Assembly (NCBI GenBank): GCA_023260815.1
Contig: JALQUE010000144.1
Location: 1-9,402, forward strand
DNA: 9,402 bases
Direction of reading: 5' to 3'
Origin: Roseovarius sp.
GTDB taxonomy: Bacteria; Pseudomonadota; Alphaproteobacteria; Rhodobacterales; Rhodobacteraceae
Shown: in pieces, positions 5,924 to 9,402 of the stretch
Numbering within the stretch: position 1 is the stretch's first letter
How the letters are laid out: every line of letters begins with the position of its first letter
The notes under the pieces: model-generated
What the model was told of the DNA's origin: nothing
The model's database searches: none
What the model saw: only the letters and a program-made list of their open reading frames with translations
Translations under genes and position numbers: made by a program

Positions 5924-6223
5924 TCATTTGCGGGTTATGCCCGCATCCTCTTCCAATTCTTGCGTGCGCTGTTCAATGAAGGCTTGGAGTTCACCTACCA
6001 TTTTCCGATCCGTCGCACTGCACGCCGTTTTGAATCGCGTGTGCAGGCTCGCCGGAAGATCAAGGCTCAGGCGCTTGGTCGGCTCATCCGGCATGGTCTT
6101 CGCGACCGGCTTGTCTGCCCGTGTTGTGTCATGCCCTGCTCCACCACGTTCAAACGCGAGGATTTGGTCATCCGTTGGCTGCTGCTTCGGCTTCGGAGCC
6201 GCCGAAAATGTCTTCTTCGACAT
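5924..6223 (-). CDS. Small ribbon-helix-helix protein, likely ParG/ParB-like partner of ParA
   Basis: The product is 99 residues from ATG 6223; a TTG at 6232 would add three. The N-terminal ~48 residues are flexible and basic/polar (SKKTFSAAPKPKQQPTDDQ ...). Residues about 50-90 form a ribbon-helix-helix domain: TKRLSLDLPASLHTRFKTACSATDRKMVGELQAFIEQRTQEL, with a beta-strand followed by two helices. This layout, a disordered tail plus a C-terminal RHH directly after a small parA, is that of type Ib centromere-binding proteins such as ParG. The gene overlaps the end of parA by 56 bases, so expression is coupled. It would bind DNA repeats, stimulate ParA ATPase and repress the operon. A general CopG-type regulator is the main alternative. 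Confidence 0.8.
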   Translation of the reverse strand: MSKKTFSAAPKPKQQPTDDQILAFERGGAGHDTTRADKPVAKTMPDEPTKRLSLDLPASLHTRFKTACSATDRKMVGELQAFIEQRTQELEEDAGITRK

Positions 6224-6839
6224 ACCGCTCAATCTCTTTCGTTAGTTGGTTGATCTCGCGGGCCGCATTGCTATCGCCAGCCCACTCGAAAATCGTTTGC
6301 CCCATGGTCATACCTTCAGCGAAGGCCACCCGTTGCTCGATCTCACTTGCTAGGATTGGCAAACCCGCCTCGGCAGCCATGTTGCGAATATCTCGCCCTA
6401 TGACAGTTTTCCCTATTTTGCGGGAAACCACAAACCCACATTTGAGGGAAGGCTTGAATTCCTGCGCTTCTTTGACTTGACGCACTGTCAGGTCAGATGC
6501 CCACGTCGAGAGACCGGACGGTTCGATGGGCAACGCCACAAAGTCCGATGCAACAATACAAGATCGGGCAATCTCCTCCGCGTGCGGCGGGCCGTCGATG
6601 ATGGTGTGAGTATAGTCTTGGGCAAGCTTTAGCGCGTCCCGCGCCATGTTGGCCCGTGCCATGCTGACAACCTGGAAGGGCGCATCTTCGCGCAGACTTG
6701 CCCATGTTGTGGCCGAGCCTTGCTTGTCAGCGTCGATCAGAAGCACCCGGTGGCCTTGGCGTGCCAGACAGCCCGCCACGTTCACCGATAGGGTGGTTTT
6801 GCCGACGCCGCCTTTTTGGTTCAGGAAAGATATGATCAT
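6168..6839 (-). CDS. parA: ParA-family partition ATPase (type Ib, small)
   Basis: This 223-residue deviant Walker-type ATPase lacks the N-terminal DNA-binding extension of type Ia ParA proteins. Walker A is KGGVGKTT at 9-16 with the signature lysine K9. The A' motif LLIDADKQGSA is at 33-43 and Walker B TIIDGPP at 79-85. The C-terminal segment with GRDIRNMAAEAGLPILASEIEQRVAFAEGMTMG is also standard. The protein would bind the nucleoid in its ATP form and move plasmid copies bound by the partner protein. It starts at ATG 6839, 59 bp after the rep stop, and that gap carries the 18-bp palindrome. A further copy of the repeat lies within its own coding sequence. Upstream spacing suggests its own promoter under autoregulation, though readthrough from rep is possible. 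Confidence 0.95.
   Translation of the reverse strand: MIISFLNQKGGVGKTTLSVNVAGCLARQGHRVLLIDADKQGSATTWASLREDAPFQVVSMARANMARDALKLAQDYTHTIIDGPPHAEEIARSCIVASDFVALPIEPSGLSTWASDLTVRQVKEAQEFKPSLKCGFVVSRKIGKTVIGRDIRNMAAEAGLPILASEIEQRVAFAEGMTMGQTIFEWAGDSNAAREINQLTKEIERYVEEDIFGGSEAEAAANG
6429..6444 (-). repeat. Copy of the par-region repeat inside parA
   Basis: CAAATGTGGGTTTGTG on the minus strand matches 16 of the 18 bases of the copies at 5899-5916 and 6877-6894. It lacks only the outer CA of the left arm. It encodes K-C-G-F-V within the LKCGFVVSRK segment of ParA. A 16-base exact match by chance in this window is very unlikely, so it may be a bound site within the gene. Confidence 0.7.
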
Positions 6840-6844
6840 GAGTC

Positions 6845-6862
6845 CATCTCACCACATTAGTG
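6845..6862 (-). repeat. Degenerate copy of the par-region repeat next to the parA start
   Basis: CACTAATGTGGTGAGATG on the minus strand agrees with CACAAATGTGGGTTTGTG at 12 of 18 positions, including CAC, AATGTGG and the final TG. It lies 6 bases before the parA ATG, where a bound protein would block translation or transcription start. The match is weak enough to be fortuitous. Confidence 0.35.
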
Positions 6863-6876
6863 GGAAAGCGTAAAGC

Positions 6877-6894
6877 CACAAACCCACATTTGTG
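6877..6894 (-). repeat. 18-bp interrupted palindrome upstream of parA (putative parS/operator)
   Basis: This site is identical to 5899-5916 and stands 5 bases after the rep stop and 38 bases before parA. In type Ib partition systems the centromere and operator lie upstream of the parA-like gene, and this is the expected place. A possible -35-like TTGTGG inside the repeat and TAATGT 16 bases further would place the palindrome over the parA promoter. The promoter assignment is weak. Confidence 0.75.
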
Positions 6895-6898
6895 CGTT

Positions 6899-7927
6899 TT
6901 AATTCTGGTATGCGCCTCGCTTATTGCAGAAGGCCAGAAAGTGCTTATCGGCATCCTTCACGTCGATAGCCTTGTCATGCACCCATGACCGCCACTCGTT
7001 TTCCAGCACGTACACGTCCCACCCGGGCGCAAGACGCCGCGCCTCATCATGTGTATCTGGTTTTCTGAACCGCAACGCTAGGAAGGAGGGGGCGATCACC
7101 GCCTCAGCCCCCTTGGGGCGAAAGACAACATTATCGCTTTCGATGCTCATGGTGTAGTCGGGAAGATGGTCGTGTACCGCGTCATCTTCGATGATCTTCG
7201 AAATCAATCGCCTGAATTCTTTCGTGGTTGAGCCCGACCCGCACTTGTCGCGCAAGAGTTCGAGCCCACACTTCCACTTGGGTTGTGCGCCGCAATGCTT
7301 ACGGGCCAGTTCATAGAGTCGCCGTTCAAGCGGTTTTCGGAGGAAAAAATACTGCTTGTTCAATGTCAGAACATGATTGTTCTCGATGGCATCAAACACC
7401 CAATCCGACAGTGTGATCTCGACATCCTGCATCCGACCGTCACGTGTCTCCCGAACGATTTCCGCGGACTCGATCAGGCCGAACACTTTAAAATATTCCT
7501 TGCCACCTTGGCGGATATTCGTCTCGATCTGCGTGCCTTGCAGACGTCGCAGCGCATCCTTCAAGAGCTGGTAGCCTTGGCCCGAGGTCTGACGGTTCGT
7601 CGCCACCAGCAAATCATGAGCCTTGAACCGCATCGACCGGTTGACTTTGCGGCCTTCATTGAGTGCAGCCATGCACTGACTGATACAGTAGATCAGCACG
7701 TCACGGTCATGGACTGTGGCCAGCCCGTAGCGTGACGGTGAGACCTCAATCGAATTATCACCATTCTGGTAGCGTCGCGGTTTCATGTCCGGCTTGGTCG
7801 AGAGGGTAAACACAGGATGTTCCATCGAGGCCATGTCGCCCTTCGGCACCGCGTCCACAATGTCGCAAACGAACAGGTCTTTTTGCGGATGCCGGTCCGG
7901 CAGGAGCGGGGAGCGTGCATTCGTCAT
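6899..7927 (-). CDS. Plasmid replication initiator, RPA family
   Basis: This 342-residue initiator resembles the replication initiator protein A (RPA) family common on alphaproteobacterial plasmids. The hallmark N-terminal block is present: MEHPVFTLSTKPDMKPRRYQNG, then SPSRYGLATVHDRDVLIYCISQ, at about residues 35-85. A winged-helix-like segment follows (HDLLVATNRQTSGQGYQLLKDALRRL). The C-terminal region includes YFFLRKPLERRLYELARKHCG and the ending APGWDVYVLENEWR ... FLAFCNKRG. ATG 7927 is chosen because AGAGGG lies 8 bases upstream. A GTG at 7936 in the same frame would lose that site. Rep should bind the seven adjacent iterons and open the origin with host DnaA. The start overlaps the first iteron, implying autorepression. 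A gene symbol such as repA is common, but the exact type was not verified. Confidence 0.92.
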   Translation of the reverse strand: MTNARSPLLPDRHPQKDLFVCDIVDAVPKGDMASMEHPVFTLSTKPDMKPRRYQNGDNSIEVSPSRYGLATVHDRDVLIYCISQCMAALNEGRKVNRSMRFKAHDLLVATNRQTSGQGYQLLKDALRRLQGTQIETNIRQGGKEYFKVFGLIESAEIVRETRDGRMQDVEITLSDWVFDAIENNHVLTLNKQYFFLRKPLERRLYELARKHCGAQPKWKCGLELLRDKCGSGSTTKEFRRLISKIIEDDAVHDHLPDYTMSIESDNVVFRPKGAEAVIAPSFLALRFRKPDTHDEARRLAPGWDVYVLENEWRSWVHDKAIDVKDADKHFLAFCNKRGAYQN

Positions 7928-7935
7928 TTCACACA

Positions 7936-7941
7936 CCCTCT
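7936..7941 (-). promoter_or_regulatory. Ribosome-binding site of rep, overlapping iteron 1
   Basis: AGAGGG (minus strand) is followed by 8 bases and ATG at 7927. Its last two bases are the first two bases of the minus-strand iteron. The site decides the start in favour of ATG 7927 over GTG 7936. Confidence 0.65.
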
Positions 7942-8036
7942 GCTCAGCTCACGATTCGTCATTTCACACACCATGACTCACTATCGTCATTTCACACACC
8001 GATCGTCAAGAGTCGTCATTTCACACACCAACGGCC

Positions 8037-8045
8037 TGTGGATAA
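8037..8045 (-). promoter_or_regulatory. DnaA box
   Basis: TGTGGATAA is the exact complement of the consensus TTATCCACA. It sits in the wide gap between iterons 4 and 5, a normal place for host DnaA recruitment in iteron plasmids. Confidence 0.85.
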
Positions 8046-8174
8046 CTTTTCTAACCTATCGTCATTTCACACACCCAGATTCGTCATTTCACACACCAAA
8101 CTTCGTCATTTCACACACCGGACTTCTGGAAAACACTATTCGTTTCAAGGTGTTGTTGGACATTTTCCAAGGTG

Positions 8175-8203
8175 TAACTCTATTATAACTCTATTTAACT
8201 CCC
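8175..8203 (+). repeat. AT-rich direct repeats, likely DNA unwinding element
   Basis: TAACTCTATT at 8175-8184 and 8186-8195 and TAACTCCC at 8196-8203 are direct repeats spaced 11 and 10 bp. They lie on the far side of the iterons from rep, where the duplex is expected to open. They are the most A/T-rich part of the origin. Confidence 0.65.
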
Positions 8204-8244
8204 TCAGAACGCGAAACCTTTAACAAAATTCCAACGCACAACTT

Positions 8245-9402
8245 TCAACTCAGGGGGTTCTGGTCAAACCTTCCCCGGTAGAGCTTGCTCTTGAAATACA
8301 CATTTTGCTTTGCCTTGAGCGGGTTCCGGTTGCCTACCAACAGCAGCAGATCGTCTGCCTTCATGCCAGTGATCTGTTCAGCCGTCATGAGCTTTTGACG
8401 TTGCTCCGAGTAGGAAAAGTCACGACCCTCGTTGGGGGCCTTTCCCTCTCGAATTTGCTGAGAATAGACAGTGTTTTCTCCGAGGTGGCGCGCTGCCCAT
8501 TCGGCGGTTTCGATATCGTTGAGGTTGAAGACACGCTTGGTGATGCAAGAGCCAAAGATCGACCGGGCATCGTTTGGCCCATAGGCCTTTTCGACCTGAC
8601 CAGTATCCTGGGTAACAAACAGCGCTTCGACACCAGCCCCTGCGGCGACATTGGCGATGTTCATAATCTGCTCCATGCGCCCCATCCGCACGAATTCATC
8701 GAGAACCAGTAAGATTGGAGCTTTGACCTTGCGCCGCCCGTCCTGGCGCACGACCGTGCCCAGAACGAGGTTGATGAACAGGCGCATGAAGATCGCTTGC
8801 TTGTCCACCTGGTCGAGCGGCACCGCGATGAAGAGATCAACCCGATCATCAAGAAGATCATCCATGCGGAAGCTGGACCCGGCCAGGAAGTGCCGCATGT
8901 TGTCGGACTGCATCCACTCAAAAGCTTTCGAGACCGCCGTCTGAATCGACCCGCGTTCCCTGTCGCCTGCGCGCAAGATGGTTGCAGCGGTCTGGGCAGG
9001 ACGGTGGCCGACAAGATCCCCGTTTTCCGCCCAGGCCTCAAGCGTGCCGTCCAGGTTTGCGGACAGGAGGAGATCGGCGACGGCGATCAGGTTGCGCCGG
9101 TTCGGCTCTTCCTGCGTCACGATCACTTCGATTGCCGCCGCGACCAGCTGGCGGGCCATTTCCGAAAAATGCGCGCCGTCTCCCTGTTCGGGTTTGACCA
9201 GACCGTCTGCAACCAGGGCCACATCGCGCGCCAGCTCATGGGGCCGGATGTAGTCGAGCGGGTTGAACTGATCCTGTCCGTCTTCGACGAGGCCGAAGGG
9301 GTTGAGGACGGCAACCTTGCGCCCGAGCTCTTCGCGGTGGCGGCGCGTGACGGCGAAATTCTCGCCCTTGATATCCAGGACCACGACCGGCCCCTGGTGA
9401 TC
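8245..9402 (-). CDS. TraG/VirD4-type conjugative coupling protein, N-terminus outside window
   Basis: This is an inner-membrane ATPase that links the relaxosome to the type IV secretion channel. The frame is open to the right edge, giving 386 residues of the C-terminal part. The first residues are DHQGPVVVLDIKGEN, matching the VlDpKGE segment that follows Walker A in this family. The Walker A loop and the N-terminal membrane helices must lie beyond 9402. Other family features are LNPF with FNPLDYI near residues 33-51, Walker B ILLVLDEF (about 230-237), the LFVTQDTGQVEKAYG sensor segment (about 261-275), and LLLVGNRNPLKAKQNVYFK near the end. The ORF ends at TGA 8247-8245, 42 bp from the AT-rich repeats. 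It indicates a conjugation or mobilisation region to the right. It could be called virD4 or traG, and the choice needs the full gene. Confidence 0.93.
   Translation of the reverse strand, partial: DHQGPVVVLDIKGENFAVTRRHREELGRKVAVLNPFGLVEDGQDQFNPLDYIRPHELARDVALVADGLVKPEQGDGAHFSEMARQLVAAAIEVIVTQEEPNRRNLIAVADLLLSANLDGTLEAWAENGDLVGHRPAQTAATILRAGDRERGSIQTAVSKAFEWMQSDNMRHFLAGSSFRMDDLLDDRVDLFIAVPLDQVDKQAIFMRLFINLVLGTVVRQDGRRKVKAPILLVLDEFVRMGRMEQIMNIANVAAGAGVEALFVTQDTGQVEKAYGPNDARSIFGSCITKRVFNLNDIETAEWAARHLGENTVYSQQIREGKAPNEGRDFSYSEQRQKLMTAEQITGMKADDLLLLVGNRNPLKAKQNVYFKSKLYRGRFDQNPLS

Larger units (their letters stand above)
7921..8119 (+). repeat. Seven identical 17-bp iterons
   Basis: TCGTCATTTCACACACC occurs without mismatch at 7921-7937, 7956-7972, 7984-8000, 8013-8029, 8059-8075, 8081-8097 and 8103-8119, all in the same direction. 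Start-to-start distances are 35, 28, 29, 46, 22 and 22 bp. The last two equal about two helical turns. Iteron 1 contains the rep start codon on the opposite strand. A half-like GATCGTCAAGAG lies at 8001-8012. These are the expected Rep binding sites for initiation and copy-number control. Confidence 0.97.
7921..8203. other. Iteron-type plasmid replication origin (oriV)
   Basis: This region runs between the rep start and the traG stop. It holds, in order from rep: iterons 1-4, a perfect DnaA box, iterons 5-7, an AT-rich stretch with inverted and direct repeats (TTGGA...TCCAA at 8156-8170 and CAAGGTGT at 8146 and 8168), and three AT-rich TAACTC repeats suited to be the unwinding element. All classical parts of an iteron origin are present in the usual order. 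From 8204 to 8244 I see no further structure and no gene. Confidence 0.9.

Noticed and set aside
5465..6253. Several plus-strand open frames across the dprA-like, RHH and parA genes
   Set aside because: They are antisense shadows in G+C-rich coding DNA, and the minus-strand proteins carry clear motifs.
7283..7735. Plus-strand open frame of 150 codons
   Set aside because: It is entirely antisense to the well-supported rep gene and shows no family resemblance.
7921..8119. Regularly repeated 17-mers resembling a short CRISPR array
   Set aside because: Repeats are only 17 bp, spacers vary from 5 to 29 bp, no cas gene is present, and the array sits beside rep with a DnaA box and AT-rich repeats. 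It is an iteron origin.
8120..8244. An origin of transfer (oriT) between oriV and traG
   Set aside because: The inverted repeats here are short and lie with the AT-rich origin repeats. No recognisable nic site or relaxase gene is visible in the window.
8305..8712. Plus-strand open frame of 135 codons
   Set aside because: It is antisense to the traG/virD4 gene, whose protein sequence is strongly family-like.

Overview
The window looks like part of an alphaproteobacterial plasmid backbone, probably from a Rhodobacterales-type bacterium, with an accessory segment on its left side. The host is inferred from the gene families (RPA-type Rep, small ParA with a ribbon-helix-helix partner, TraG/VirD4, IS407-like IS3 element) and moderately high G+C. 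It was not tested by any search.

Left, 1-2915: the possible tail of a gene, a perfect inverted repeat, an uncharacterised plus-strand gene (220) and an uncharacterised minus-strand gene (2915 to 1968). The two genes converge on, and are both cut at their 3' ends by, a complete 1223-bp IS3-family element (753-1975). Its flanks carry no matching target duplication.

Middle, 2980-4420: a YefM-YoeB toxin-antitoxin module with a recognisable TGTACA operator, then a convergent gene for a GIY-YIG domain protein.

Right, 4521-8244, all on the minus strand: rep, parA, a small ribbon-helix-helix gene (likely the ParG/ParB-like partner), a short DprA-like gene and a ComF-like phosphoribosyltransferase gene. 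An 18-bp interrupted palindrome, read as CACAAATGTGGGTTTGTG in the direction of transcription, stands before parA and again before dprA. It also occurs inside parA, and as a degenerate tandem form before the GIY-YIG gene. This links partition, DprA/PRTase and GIY-YIG as one possible regulon or a spread-out centromere. Upstream of rep is an iteron origin: seven identical 17-bp repeats, a perfect DnaA box and AT-rich direct repeats. The rep start codon lies inside the first iteron.

Far right, 8245-9402: the C-terminal part of a TraG/VirD4 coupling protein, running off the window, so the plasmid is probably conjugative or mobilisable. Rep and the iterons would start replication, ParA and its partner would segregate copies, YefM-YoeB would stabilise the plasmid, and TraG would serve transfer. 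The DprA-like/PRTase pair is the least explained and most interesting cargo.
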